Shown here: positions 15,678-24,395 of the stretch, piece after piece
Numbering within the stretch: position 1 is the first letter of the stretch
Layout of the letters: each line of letters starts with the position of its first letter
NCBI GenBank assembly: GCA_015231825.1
Contig: JADGAV010000017.1
Location: 1 to 64,000 of the forward strand
Reading direction: 5' to 3'
Length of the DNA stretch: 64,000 nucleotides
Origin: SAR324 cluster bacterium
Lineage (GTDB): Bacteria; SAR324; NAC60-12
Notes under the pieces: generated by a model
The model's database searches: none
The model's input: only the letters and a program-made list of their open reading frames with translations
What the model was told of the DNA's origin: nothing
Position numbers and translations under genes: made by a program

Positions 15678-16979
15678 CTACTGTGTTGTTCTTATGATGA
15701 GAAAGGTTTTTTGTCGAGATTTGATAATCACATTCTGCTTTTGTTCTTTAAGAACCATTCCCATTTTGTCATAAAACTTAAGAGTGAGGTTATGTTCTCC
15801 CGGGTTCAATGAAACTTTACTGACCTGCATTGACGCAGGAAGTGTCAACCAACTCCTCGTATCTGCTTTTTGGGTTGCAATCATCCCGGCACCCACTAGC
15901 AATCCTGCCATCCCGCCAAACTTTTTACGCACTTCATCTTGAAGTTTTGCTTTTGCAAGCAAACGTCCTACTGCCCGAGCCACCTCTCTTCCTAATCGAT
16001 CACGCAAACTTTGAAAACCAATTTCCTCCAAATTTTCCAACTCACGACTTTGAGCCAGTTCCTTTTGTTCGTTCCAGATTTTTAATTTCTTAATTTGAAA
16101 GGACCGTTTCTCGAAGCGTGGAACCGGCACCAAAAAATCTCCGCCCACCGATGCCCCTATCCCCCCGGCAAGAGCATAACCAACGAACAACGAAGATGCT
16201 CTGCTCTGGTGTGGTAATTTTTTTGGGGATTTTCCCGAAGCATAGAGGACAACCAACTCACCATTTTGAGAACCTTCTTCAGGTTGGATTTTATCAGATG
16301 AACGATAAAATGATTTCCATTTTTCAAAATCTTCGGTGAACCCCAGCTTGGAGCTGAGTCTTAATAAATCTTGCTGAAGATAAAAAAATTGAGGGTTCAA
16401 TCGAAAAACACGTTTGTAGTCAATGTAGGCATCATTGATTTCTCCGCGGGCTTCATATAACATTCCGGAAAGGTAATAAACAAAGGCATCTTCTCTATAC
16501 TGCTGACCTTCATATTGCTGGAGTATTTCCAATTTTTCACGCGCACGTCGGCTTTCAATCAATGCGCTTCCATAATCATTGAGGGCAATAAAATTGAATG
16601 CGTTAAAAACGTTGATCATTACTTTTTCATAATCTTCGCCTTTGTAGGGAATTGCCTCGTCATTGCTTAGAAAAGCACCTGCCTGAGTACTCAAGGAAAT
16701 TGCATCCAATTCATCTGCCAATTGATCCGCGGAAAAAAAGAACCGTTTACTTTCTTCAAACTTCCCTGCCATTTGAAGGACCATCCCTTTATCCAGAAGG
16801 TACAACAAACGATCGTGCTCGCTTTCTTTTAGTTCTTCATCATAGTACTGGAGCACTCGATCATAATCCTTCAGATCAATCCAGCGACTGCTTTGTGTAC
16901 CCACCTCCAAATAGCTGGAACACCCTGCCAAACCAATCGTACCGATCAGCAGACAAATTATAGTAACGGTTCTCATCAT
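15678..16979 (-). CDS. COG3014-like conserved lipoprotein with TPR region
   Basis: A 433-residue lipoprotein with signal MMRTVTIICLLIGTIGLAGC (Cys20). Helical repeats resembling TPRs run from about 35 to 210 (YDRVLQYYDEELKESEHDR, then YYLSGMLYEARGEINDAYIDYKRVFRLNPQ). A Gly-rich hydrophobic stretch near 265-285 and a basic helical region precede a C-terminal beta domain (NPGEHNLTLKFYDKMG). This order matches the uncharacterised COG3014 lipoprotein family as I remember it. It heads the operon with the metallophosphatase, LolA-like and SurA-like genes, suggesting an envelope role. ATG 16976 is an equally possible start. Confidence 0.75.
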   Translation of the reverse strand: MMRTVTIICLLIGTIGLAGCSSYLEVGTQSSRWIDLKDYDRVLQYYDEELKESEHDRLLYLLDKGMVLQMAGKFEESKRFFFSADQLADELDAISLSTQAGAFLSNDEAIPYKGEDYEKVMINVFNAFNFIALNDYGSALIESRRAREKLEILQQYEGQQYREDAFVYYLSGMLYEARGEINDAYIDYKRVFRLNPQFFYLQQDLLRLSSKLGFTEDFEKWKSFYRSSDKIQPEEGSQNGELVVLYASGKSPKKLPHQSRASSLFVGYALAGGIGASVGGDFLVPVPRFEKRSFQIKKLKIWNEQKELAQSRELENLEEIGFQSLRDRLGREVARAVGRLLAKAKLQDEVRKKFGGMAGLLVGAGMIATQKADTRSWLTLPASMQVSKVSLNPGEHNLTLKFYDKMGMVLKEQKQNVIIKSRQKTFLIIRTTQ

Positions 16980-17018
16980 GTTTTTTATTCAATACCCAAG
17001 GATTTTAGAAATTGCCTA

Positions 17019-17036
17019 CAGGCTTCCTGATTCCTG
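17019..17036 (+). repeat. Imperfect 18-bp direct repeat, copy 1
   Basis: CAGGCTTCCTGATTCCTG; copy 2 at 17212-17229 differs by one base. This copy lies inside a short inverted repeat (GCCTAC 17014-17019, GTAGGC 17040-17045). Confidence 0.6.
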
Positions 17037-17211
17037 GCGGTAGGCGATCCCGCAAGTTTCAAGTTCTGCCAAAATCAAATTGAAAAATATTTCTGTTGCC
17101 CAAACGATTAAGAATTTCTCCCTGCAATTTTGTTGTTTGAAACAATTCGTCTCAGTTCAAGGTTAGAAATCAGATCCAGTTACAACGGAATTTTCTTGGT
17201 GTTCTTTCCAC

Positions 17212-17229
17212 CAGGCTTTCTGATTCCTG
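17212..17229 (+). repeat. Imperfect 18-bp direct repeat, copy 2
   Basis: CAGGCTTTCTGATTCCTG, 17 of 18 bases identical to the copy 193 bases upstream. Flanking bases are unrelated, so the match is confined to this block. Confidence 0.6.
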
Positions 17230-17337
17230 CATTACTTAAGGAGATTTCTGTGCTCTGAAAACACTTTCCGAACGATCCATTTATAACCAACAATATTTTT
17301 AGGAGGATTCAAATTTGCATTACTTTGGGAGTTCTAT

Positions 17338-17409
17338 ATGAGAAAAAAAGACAGGTTCAATTCAATAAAATCCAATATTCTATCCACTAACAAATTGAAA
17401 TTTTCATGA
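17338..17409 (+). CDS. Possible 23-residue leader peptide coupled to the next gene
   Basis: ATG 17338 is preceded at six bases by GGGAG. The frame encodes 23 residues, basic at both ends, and stops with TGA 17407-17409, which overlaps the ATG of the next gene as ATGA. A still shorter frame (TTG 17315, preceded eight bases earlier by AGGAGG at 17301-17306) stops at 17341 and likewise overlaps this ATG. The geometry is that of translational coupling, but such short frames can arise by chance. Confidence 0.35.
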   Translation: MRKKDRFNSIKSNILSTNKLKFS

Positions 17410-17993
17410 TTCATCAGCTAACCCAAAATAAAATACAAAAAAGTTGTTTTCTAGTCATACTGATTTTTTTTGTAATGAGTGCAACAATCTGGGGCAAATC
17501 TTTAGACACCGCGTTGACCTCTATGCTTCGAGAAAAAATCGATTTGAGGCGACTGCAAAAGTATCCTGCTTTAATCATTATCAGCCCGCAAGAAAAAACA
17601 ATTGAAAGAGCAAGACGTCTTTACCAGAAATTAGTTCAAACTTCGAAAACCAAATCCTTTTTACTGATCTCGCCAAATTTGCCGTTTTATCGCACTCGAT
17701 CTTCAATACTAGCATTCCTGGAAAACAAAATTGATGACGAGCTAAAATCCGGGGTATTACTAGATTGGAACCAAGGCGCTGCAAAATTTTTTAATGCAGC
17801 CAATAGCGAATTGCCGATCGTGTTGTTGCTTGAAGAAGACGGAACCGCCTTAGGACGATTTCAATTCGAACTCGAATCGAATGCTTTTGAGTTTATAGCC
17901 AATACTTTTTCGGCACTGTTTCCATCCAACTCGGATCAATTATGGGCAAACTCCACAGCGGACTTCCAATTTTCAGATCGAGAAATTCAGTAA
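17406..17993 (+). CDS. Exported protein of unknown function, 195 residues
   Basis: A signal peptide-like start (basic segment, then SCFLVILIFFVMSATIWG, about 14-31) is followed by about 160 residues with alternating strands and helices: YPALIIISPQEKTIERARRLYQKLV, KSFLLISPN, LPIVLLLEEDGTALGRFQFE. The pattern 'strand IVLLLEEDGTALGRF' recalls the end of thioredoxin-like folds, yet there is no CxxC, so any redox role is unsupported. It begins at ATG 17406, overlapping the stop of a possible leader peptide, and precedes the 750-residue gene by 59 bases on the same strand. Confidence 0.65.
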   Translation: MIHQLTQNKIQKSCFLVILIFFVMSATIWGKSLDTALTSMLREKIDLRRLQKYPALIIISPQEKTIERARRLYQKLVQTSKTKSFLLISPNLPFYRTRSSILAFLENKIDDELKSGVLLDWNQGAAKFFNAANSELPIVLLLEEDGTALGRFQFELESNAFEFIANTFSALFPSNSDQLWANSTADFQFSDREIQ

Positions 17994-18052
17994 TGGAATC
18001 TGCTTTCACCCTCGTTTTTCAGGCAATTTAAAAATAGCACATAATCTCTAAA

Positions 18053-20305
18053 ATGGAAATTTTAAGCCAGTCTCATTTGGTTCATCAACTTCAGTCTTCG
18101 TCCCCGCGTGTGCAGATGTGGGCTGCCTATCACTTGACAGAACGCTGGCATGAAAACGCACATGAATTTGTTGGACAACTGATCGAATCTGATATTCCTG
18201 AAATAAAGGAATCGGCATTATACCTGATTGGGCGTCAGAAATTGACAGATTTTGCGTTTCCTGTGTTTCGGATTTTTGATAGTGCCGAAGGATCTCTAAA
18301 AAAAGCTGCAGTGACAACCCTGACTGAACTTGGATATTCTGCACTGGAACGATGTTTATGGGAATGGGTGGAAGAATTGCTTTCCGACAACGAAGTAAAT
18401 CATCAATCACTACAATACGCGTCAAAAAGTTTGATGGGGTTTGATTCAGAAAACAACTGGTGGGCGATCAATGACAAAATTTCTTCTTTTTACAATCATC
18501 AAATCAAATCCCTCGCCTTGTTCGGAGCTTTATGCGAATCCGTCAAAACGCCTGATCAACTGGCACAAGTCGCTCATCACTATTCCCATTATCGGAACAA
18601 TTTTACGGACCCACAATTTATCAACTACTTTTTAAACGTTTTTGAAAACCAGGAAATTATAGATTTTGTCCGCCTTCGCACCAACTACGGATATTCAATG
18701 CGATTGATTTATCAGGAATGTTTGAACATTTTGGGATGGAATCTCTCTGCAGATTTTCTGGAAGTTTTAGAAAAAATCGACATGTACTGTACAGGTCAGA
18801 TAATGGATCCGGTTCCAGATCTTCTGATCGAATCGATTCGATTGATGTTTCCCGAAGAAAACGAGTTTCTGGAGGAGCACTTTCTAGAGTACTTTAAGAC
18901 GATTTTGTCAAATTGGGACGCAACGATAATCAAAATTCAGGATCAGGAATTTTTTTTCTTATTGTCACTCCCTTTGATTCGATTTGTCAAAGAAGCAGAA
19001 AAAACTTGTCTCTCTGATCCGGAAAACAATGCAACCCGAATTGCCCGTATCTATCACTCTCCTTTCCTGCGGCTTTCATTTATGACTAAAGTTATAAATT
19101 TACTGGAGGATACTTCATGGAATTTCGGGTCGACTCCCTCTTACTATTCTGATTTTACAAGTGATACACCTAAAGAAGCCCTCTGGAGATTGGTAACCGG
19201 GCAAGTAAGAGCCATCTACTATCCCTTTTCCGCTGCATTACCGAAACCCTGGTCTTATCAAGTTCCTTTCCTGATTCCCAGACTTGTCGAATATTATCAG
19301 CAAAATTTGGAACACTTTATTCTTACCGGAAAACATGAAGAAATAGACTACGCACTGGAATTGTTCAAGCGACTACCGAATGGGGAAATTGTAGAACTCA
19401 TGCTCAAACACTTTACTTTTCTAATAAATCAGCATTTCCACCTGTTTTTTGAGTTAATAGAATACTTGCCGGATCAACGATTTACCCCCAAACTAATGCA
19501 CCACTATCGCGATGGAGAAGATGAAATTAGGCAACTGATTGAACTCCTATGTGAAATTTATCAAGAGCCCTCTCCATTCGCTGAGAAGACCTCGTCTTCA
19601 ATATCCCATGAAGCCATGACCTACGTACGGATATTGTGTCCCGAATGCCATTCTTCGTATCGTTATTCTATTTCGATATTGTATTTTGACCAGGAAGCAT
19701 TAGAACAGCGCCATCTATTTACCAACAAGGAAGTATGGACTAGCGACAGTCTCAGTTGTAAAAATTGCCACGCGGCGTTACCGTTCAATATAGAAGATCG
19801 TTTTTTGGCAAACCTTTATGCAGAGATGCTCACTGCTCATTTGTTGAAGCTGAGTGAAGAGGAAAAAAAGGCTTTGAGTATTTACAAGCCTTTGACTTTT
19901 CCCCGATATTTTGGAAAAAAAACTAATCCCGGTATTTTTTTTAAAAAAGTGAATGCAGATTTAAAATCAAATCGTCTGTCTCCTAATGATCAAAGCCAAC
20001 TGCTAACAGAGCTTGGAAAACTGTACCTTGCCATTGAGCAGTTGCAAAAAGCACAAGAAGCGTTTCAACAAAGCCTGGATCTTTTCAACAATCAACATCT
20101 CCCTCTTTTCAATCTTGGCATCATCGCCTTTCGTCAAAAAAATATTTACGAAGCTCGGTTACATTTTTCACGTTTCACCCGCCTCTATTCGGCAGCTGAT
20201 TTTCAATTGGAAGAAGAAAATCTATACAACCTTGCCATGCATTATCTGGAAATCCTAAATCGGCGCGAGTTCAAAAAATCTACTTTTAAACTGATCAATT
20301 CCTAG
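18053..20305 (+). CDS. HEAT-like/zinc-ribbon/TPR protein of unknown function
   Basis: A 750-residue cytoplasmic-looking protein without a signal peptide. The N-terminal part (about 10-130) contains HEAT-like helical repeats (SSPRVQMWAAYHLTERW, IPEIKESALYLIGRQ, EGSLKKAAVTTLTELG). A long helical middle follows. Two CxxC pairs at about 531-534 (CPEC) and 569-572 (CKNC) could bind one zinc ion. The C-terminal part (about 650-735) contains TPR-like helices, including LGKLYLAIEQLQKAQEAFQQSLDLF. The parts suggest a scaffold or protein-binding factor. I do not recognise the family, and neighbours give no clear pathway. Confidence 0.7.
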   Translation: MEILSQSHLVHQLQSSSPRVQMWAAYHLTERWHENAHEFVGQLIESDIPEIKESALYLIGRQKLTDFAFPVFRIFDSAEGSLKKAAVTTLTELGYSALERCLWEWVEELLSDNEVNHQSLQYASKSLMGFDSENNWWAINDKISSFYNHQIKSLALFGALCESVKTPDQLAQVAHHYSHYRNNFTDPQFINYFLNVFENQEIIDFVRLRTNYGYSMRLIYQECLNILGWNLSADFLEVLEKIDMYCTGQIMDPVPDLLIESIRLMFPEENEFLEEHFLEYFKTILSNWDATIIKIQDQEFFFLLSLPLIRFVKEAEKTCLSDPENNATRIARIYHSPFLRLSFMTKVINLLEDTSWNFGSTPSYYSDFTSDTPKEALWRLVTGQVRAIYYPFSAALPKPWSYQVPFLIPRLVEYYQQNLEHFILTGKHEEIDYALELFKRLPNGEIVELMLKHFTFLINQHFHLFFELIEYLPDQRFTPKLMHHYRDGEDEIRQLIELLCEIYQEPSPFAEKTSSSISHEAMTYVRILCPECHSSYRYSISILYFDQEALEQRHLFTNKEVWTSDSLSCKNCHAALPFNIEDRFLANLYAEMLTAHLLKLSEEEKKALSIYKPLTFPRYFGKKTNPGIFFKKVNADLKSNRLSPNDQSQLLTELGKLYLAIEQLQKAQEAFQQSLDLFNNQHLPLFNLGIIAFRQKNIYEARLHFSRFTRLYSAADFQLEEENLYNLAMHYLEILNRREFKKSTFKLINS

Positions 20306-20326
20306 TAACCATTCAAAAATTTAATA

Positions 20327-20352
20327 ATTTCGCGATCGAAATTTTGCGAAAT
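20327..20352. repeat. Inverted repeat upstream of metK
   Basis: ATTTCGC (20327-20333) and GCGAAAT (20346-20352) form a seven-pair stem with a 12-base loop, 22 bases after the previous stop codon. No T-run follows, so a standard intrinsic terminator is not supported. I compared the metK leader with what I remember of SAM riboswitches and cannot assign one. Confidence 0.35.
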
Positions 20353-20544
20353 GTTTCGACATTTTAATGAAAATATAGGATTATTAACGTTTTATTTGTA
20401 GATTATAAAACTTTTCTAAAAAATTTAAAAATCCAATGGCCAATTTTGCGGAAATCCTGTTGACTAGAGGAATCCACAATAGAGTCAGTCATTCACCAAA
20501 ATCAATCGATTAGTGATTATACCCAAAATAATTATGGAGACGTA

Positions 20545-21705
20545 ATGGGAGAAACATTATTTACCTCAGAAAGTGTAACAGAAGGGCATCCAGATAAAAT
20601 GTGCGACAATATTTCGGATGCAATCCTTGATGCCATGTTGGCCCAAGACCCAAAGAGCAGGGTGGCATGTGAAACGCTGGTAACAACAGGGACTGTTATG
20701 GTTGTTGGAGAAATCACAACAAAGGCTCAAGTAGATTTGCAGGAAATCGTGAGAACAACCATCAAAGAGATCGGATATAATGATTCAAAAATCGGATTTG
20801 ATGGTGATACCTGCTCCGTACTGATCGCTTTGGACAAACAATCTCCGGATATTGCTCAAGGAGTTAACGAAAATGAAGCCTCCAGTAAAGAACAGGGGGC
20901 AGGAGATCAAGGGCTGATGTTCGGATTTGCCTGCAATGAGACTCCCGAACTGATGCCGTTGCCGATTGCCCTGGCCCATCAACTGACCGAAAAGCTGACC
21001 GCACTTCGCAAAGATGGAACTTTGCCCTATCTTCGACCTGACGGAAAATCACAAGTGACGGTCCGTTATGAAGATGGAAGTCCTGCTGAAGTCACAGCAA
21101 TTGTGATCAGTACACAACATGCAGAAAATGTTTCACAGGATGAAATTCGCCGCGATATGATCGAAAAATTAATTCGTGAAGTTGTCCCTCATCATCTTCT
21201 ATCGAACAAAACTGTTTACCATATCAATCCAACCGGGAAATTCGTAGTTGGCGGTCCCCATGGCGATGCTGGTCTAACTGGCCGTAAAATCATAGTGGAC
21301 ACGTATGGAGGAATGGGTCGACACGGAGGAGGGGCATTTTCAGGCAAAGATCCGTCTAAGGTTGATCGTTCTGCTGCATACGCTGCACGTCATGTAGCAA
21401 AAAATGTGGTTGCAGCCGGTTTGGCTTCCCGCTGCGAAGTCCAGATTGCCTATGCTATCGGAGTCGCAGATCCCGTTTCCATCTCAGTGGAAACATTTGG
21501 AACAAATACGATTCCTGAAGAAAAAATCTCCAGCCTGATTCGAGACAATTTTGATTTGAGGCCCAAAGGGATAATTGACAATTTAGACCTTCTTCGTCCC
21601 ATCTACAGAAAAACAGCAGCTTATGGTCATTTTGGTCGTGAACTGCCTGAGTTTTCCTGGGAAAAAACAGACAAAGCAGATCTTTTGAGAAAAGCAAGCC
21701 TTTGA
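20545..21705 (+). CDS. metK: S-adenosylmethionine synthetase
   Basis: Makes S-adenosylmethionine from ATP and methionine in the cytoplasm. All signatures are visible: [15 protein letters not shown] (8-22), [57 protein letters not shown] and [23 protein letters not shown]. At 386 residues it has the normal length. GGAG lies five bases before the ATG. It heads a plus-strand group continuing with HPr, aroE and xseA, though a hairpin in the 125-base gap after it may separate transcription. Confidence 0.98.
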   Translation: MGETLFTSESVTEGHPDKMCDNISDAILDAMLAQDPKSRVACETLVTTGTVMVVGEITTKAQVDLQEIVRTTIKEIGYNDSKIGFDGDTCSVLIALDKQSPDIAQGVNENEASSKEQGAGDQGLMFGFACNETPELMPLPIALAHQLTEKLTALRKDGTLPYLRPDGKSQVTVRYEDGSPAEVTAIVISTQHAENVSQDEIRRDMIEKLIREVVPHHLLSNKTVYHINPTGKFVVGGPHGDAGLTGRKIIVDTYGGMGRHGGGAFSGKDPSKVDRSAAYAARHVAKNVVAAGLASRCEVQIAYAIGVADPVSISVETFGTNTIPEEKISSLIRDNFDLRPKGIIDNLDLLRPIYRKTAAYGHFGRELPEFSWEKTDKADLLRKASL

Positions 21706-21726
21706 TCTTTCAAATAACAAAGCCTA

Positions 21727-21751
21727 GCTCCTTTTTACCCTAAGAAGGAGC
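21727..21751 (+). terminator. Stem-loop after metK, weak terminator candidate
   Basis: GCTCCTT (21727-21733) pairs perfectly with AAGGAGC (21745-21751) around an 11-base loop, 21 bases after the metK stop. The following bases, ATTTCCCC, give a poor T-run, so it may attenuate or stabilise RNA instead of terminating fully. Confidence 0.4.
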
Positions 21752-21830
21752 ATTTCCCCAAAATCGGAAGCAATCTTCTTCATTTTCGACGATGTAGTTC
21801 AATATTGAGTCCCTTTTCAATACCGGGTTT

Positions 21831-22100
21831 ATGATAACTCAGACAACAACCATTATCAATCGGCTCGGTTTACATGCGAGAGCTGCAGCACTCCTGGTTA
21901 AACTATCGAATTCCTTCAATTCTAACATCACGATGAATCACGCTGGAAACTCTGCAAACACGAAAAACATTATGGAGGTTTTGATGTTGGCTGCAACAAA
22001 AGGAACATCACTAGAAGTAACAGTAGACGGGGCAGATGAAGAGCAAGCCATGAAAGAAGTTCTTGAATTGATTTCCAACAAATTCAATGAAGCTGAATGA
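21831..22100 (+). CDS. HPr-like phosphocarrier protein
   Basis: A small (89-residue) phosphocarrier of the phosphotransferase family. The phosphorylated histidine is His15 in RLGLHARAA, at the canonical position. The second landmark, the region around residue 46, reads NTKNIMEVLMLAA; Asn46 replaces the serine that HPr kinase phosphorylates in Gram-positive bacteria and many proteobacteria. The stop overlaps the aroE start as ATGA, implying translational coupling. No enzyme I or EII gene is nearby, so it may act in a regulatory branch and not in sugar import. Confidence 0.9.
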   Translation: MITQTTTIINRLGLHARAAALLVKLSNSFNSNITMNHAGNSANTKNIMEVLMLAATKGTSLEVTVDGADEEQAMKEVLELISNKFNEAE

Positions 22101-22945
22101 CTGTGTCTATCACTGGAAAAACAAAAATATTCGGATTGCTAGGTTATCCGGTTTCGCACACTTTTTCCCCTCCTATCCAAAATGTAGCCTTTCAAGCAAA
22201 TAAAATTGACGCAGCATATCTTCCCTTTGAAGTTCATCCAGACAATTTAAAATCAGCGATCGAAGGAATAAGAAGCTTACAATTTGCGGGAGTCAATGTG
22301 ACTATTCCTCACAAAATCAATGTGTTGCCATATCTTGACGAGATCACTCCAACAGCCGCTCGGATCGGGGCAGTGAACACAATTCGAAATGACCGCGGGA
22401 AACTGCTTGGTACCAACACTGACGGTTCCGGCTTGCTTCGTTCTTTGTCTGCACTTTCTTTTTCTCCAAAAGATCAAACCGTAGTAATTTTAGGAGCCGG
22501 AGGATCCACCCGATCAATTCTGGTTGCATTTGCGGAAAAAGAAGCCAAACGAATTTTTCTGGTTAACCGGACCTGGGCTAATGCGCAACTGTTAGTAGAA
22601 GAATACGCCCCATTGTATCCCGAAACAGAGTTTAAGGTTGAGTCCCTGGAAAATCTTTTCTGCCAAGCAATCGACTTGCTGCTCAATACCACAAGTGTCG
22701 GAATGAAAAAAGGAGAATCTCCCGTTGATCTCGCAAAATTTGAATCCCTGGAACGTGTTGCCGACATCATCTATTCCCCACAGCAAAGCTCCTTGCTAAA
22801 ACAAGCAGAACATCTTAAAATTCCTTATATCAATGGTACCGGAATGCTTCTTTTTCAAGGAATCGAGGCTTTTGAATTTTGGACAAGTCAACCGGCGCCC
22901 ATCTCATTGATGGAACAGAAACTGCTCAAATTATTAAATGGCTAA
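22097..22945 (+). CDS. aroE: Shikimate dehydrogenase
   Basis: Reduces 3-dehydroshikimate with NADPH in the aromatic amino-acid pathway. The substrate site is seen as YPVSHTFSP (18-25), NVTIPHK with catalytic Lys73, and TNTDGSG with Asp109. GAGGSTRSI is the nucleotide-binding glycine loop. TSVGM and the C-terminal GTGMLLFQGIEAFEFWTSQPAP are also typical. At 282 residues it is of normal length. The start overlaps the HPr stop and the end overlaps the xseA start by eight bases, a tightly coupled arrangement. Confidence 0.96.
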   Translation: MTVSITGKTKIFGLLGYPVSHTFSPPIQNVAFQANKIDAAYLPFEVHPDNLKSAIEGIRSLQFAGVNVTIPHKINVLPYLDEITPTAARIGAVNTIRNDRGKLLGTNTDGSGLLRSLSALSFSPKDQTVVILGAGGSTRSILVAFAEKEAKRIFLVNRTWANAQLLVEEYAPLYPETEFKVESLENLFCQAIDLLLNTTSVGMKKGESPVDLAKFESLERVADIIYSPQQSSLLKQAEHLKIPYINGTGMLLFQGIEAFEFWTSQPAPISLMEQKLLKLLNG

Positions 22946-24395
22946 CATGTCTTCTATTATTTTTGAAGTCGACGCTCCATCTACTAAAGATGATTCCGAA
23001 GTATCGAAATCTTCCCAGTCTCAAGCATCTTCAATCCCAGATAATGAAATATGGACCGTTTCCCGGCTGACTCGGCATATTCGTCTTGTCCTGGAAGACA
23101 AATTTCGTTCCCTGGTTTTGGAAGGAGAGTTGTCCAATTTCAAACGGTCGTCGCCCGGACATCTGTATTTCCAACTAAAGGACGACCAGGCACAAATCCG
23201 GGGAATCATGTTTCGTCAGGCAGCGAGACTTCTGAAATTCGAGCCCAGTGACGGCCTGGAAGTGATTGTCAAGGGACATATTGCCGTATATGAACCAAGA
23301 GGAGAGTATCAACTCCAAATTTCCTCAATGGAACCTAAAGGACTGGGTTCCCTTCAGTTAGCTTATGAGCAACTGAAAGAGAAACTTCAACGAGAGGGAT
23401 TATTTTCAGCTCAACACAAAAAAGCCATTCCATTCCTTCCCCGGCGTATCGGCATTGTGACGTCATCTTCGGGTGCTGTAATTCATGATATGATGAATGT
23501 GCTGAATCGCCGTTGTCCTATTGTTCCAGTGCTTTTTTTTCCAGCTGCTGTTCAGGGTGAACAGGCTCCTGGTTCATTGATCGAATCTATCGAATATTTG
23601 AACTCTCTTCAAGAAAGCCATCAAATTGATTTGATCATCATTGGACGAGGAGGCGGTTCAATTGAAGATTTATGGGCATTCAATGATGAAAATCTGGCAC
23701 GCGCAATTTTCAATTCAATAATTCCCATAATTTCTGCGGTGGGTCATGAAACCGATTTTACGATTGCCGATTTTGTCAGCGATTTGAGAGCACCCACGCC
23801 CTCTGCTGCAATGGAGCTTGCAATCCCTCCTCTGCAGGAACTTGAGCGCAATCTGGAACAGCAGGAAAATCGCCTTTATCGACTCATTAAACAACAGTTA
23901 CAGCAGCAACACGAGAAGATCAGTAGGACTCTGCAGAGGCTACGCAAACCCGACTTTATTGTGCACCAGCACATGCAGCGATTGGATGATTTATCCACCC
24001 GTCTGAATCAACAAATCTCCTATCACCGGAAAATTGAGGACCAAAACTACAAACGACTAGCGGAACGTCTTGTTTTATTGAATCCAATGAAAACGTTGGA
24101 AGTATGTCAAAATGATGTGGATCGTTTAACAAAACGGCTGACACAAATCATCGAAAGCAATTTGGAAAGCAACAAAGAAAAACTTAACCAACGCCTCGAA
24201 TTGCTAGATTCACTCAGTCCACTTACCATTATGACAAGAGGCTACGGATCCATCACAAATTCTTCAAAGCAACCCGTAAAGTCCATTGACTCAGTTGAAA
24301 TCGGGGATCCCCTTTCTGTCCGACTAGCCGATGGAACCTTGGAAACTTTCATCAAAGACAAATTCCCCCAACACGATGATGACGAACTCATTTGA
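22938..24395 (+). CDS. xseA: Exodeoxyribonuclease VII large subunit
   Basis: Catalytic subunit of the single-strand-specific exonuclease VII that trims DNA ends during repair. After a poorly conserved N-terminus (about 1-35), the OB-fold begins at IWTVSRLTRHIRLVLEDKF and includes FKRSSPGHLYFQLKDDQAQIRGIMFR. The catalytic domain shows IGIVTSSSGAVIHDMMNVL, IIIGRGGGSIEDLWAFNDENLARAI and SAVGHETDFTIADFVSDLRAPTPSAAME. A long coiled coil (about 295-420) follows, then the C-terminal segment. At 485 residues it is normal. The small subunit gene xseB does not follow; the next gene is convergent and overlaps by eight bases. Confidence 0.96.
   Translation: MANMSSIIFEVDAPSTKDDSEVSKSSQSQASSIPDNEIWTVSRLTRHIRLVLEDKFRSLVLEGELSNFKRSSPGHLYFQLKDDQAQIRGIMFRQAARLLKFEPSDGLEVIVKGHIAVYEPRGEYQLQISSMEPKGLGSLQLAYEQLKEKLQREGLFSAQHKKAIPFLPRRIGIVTSSSGAVIHDMMNVLNRRCPIVPVLFFPAAVQGEQAPGSLIESIEYLNSLQESHQIDLIIIGRGGGSIEDLWAFNDENLARAIFNSIIPIISAVGHETDFTIADFVSDLRAPTPSAAMELAIPPLQELERNLEQQENRLYRLIKQQLQQQHEKISRTLQRLRKPDFIVHQHMQRLDDLSTRLNQQISYHRKIEDQNYKRLAERLVLLNPMKTLEVCQNDVDRLTKRLTQIIESNLESNKEKLNQRLELLDSLSPLTIMTRGYGSITNSSKQPVKSIDSVEIGDPLSVRLADGTLETFIKDKFPQHDDDELI

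Larger units (their letters stand above)
16980..17405. other. Divergent intergenic region with repeats and coupled mini-ORFs
   Basis: This 426-base gap separates two diverging genes. It holds an imperfect 18-bp direct repeat (17019-17036 and 17212-17229), a stem GCCTAC/GTAGGC at 17014-17045, and a chain of two very short reading frames (17315-17341 and 17338-17409) that lead into the next gene. I see no strong consensus promoter. Confidence 0.5.

Noticed and set aside
20460..20488. Promoter for metK from TTGACT at 20460
   Set aside because: The hexamer at 17-base spacing (AGTCAG) does not resemble a -10 box.
20306..20544. SAM-binding riboswitch in the metK leader
   Set aside because: The leader is AT-rich with one small inverted repeat; I could not lay out the conserved core of any SAM riboswitch class by eye. 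A covariance-model search would settle it.
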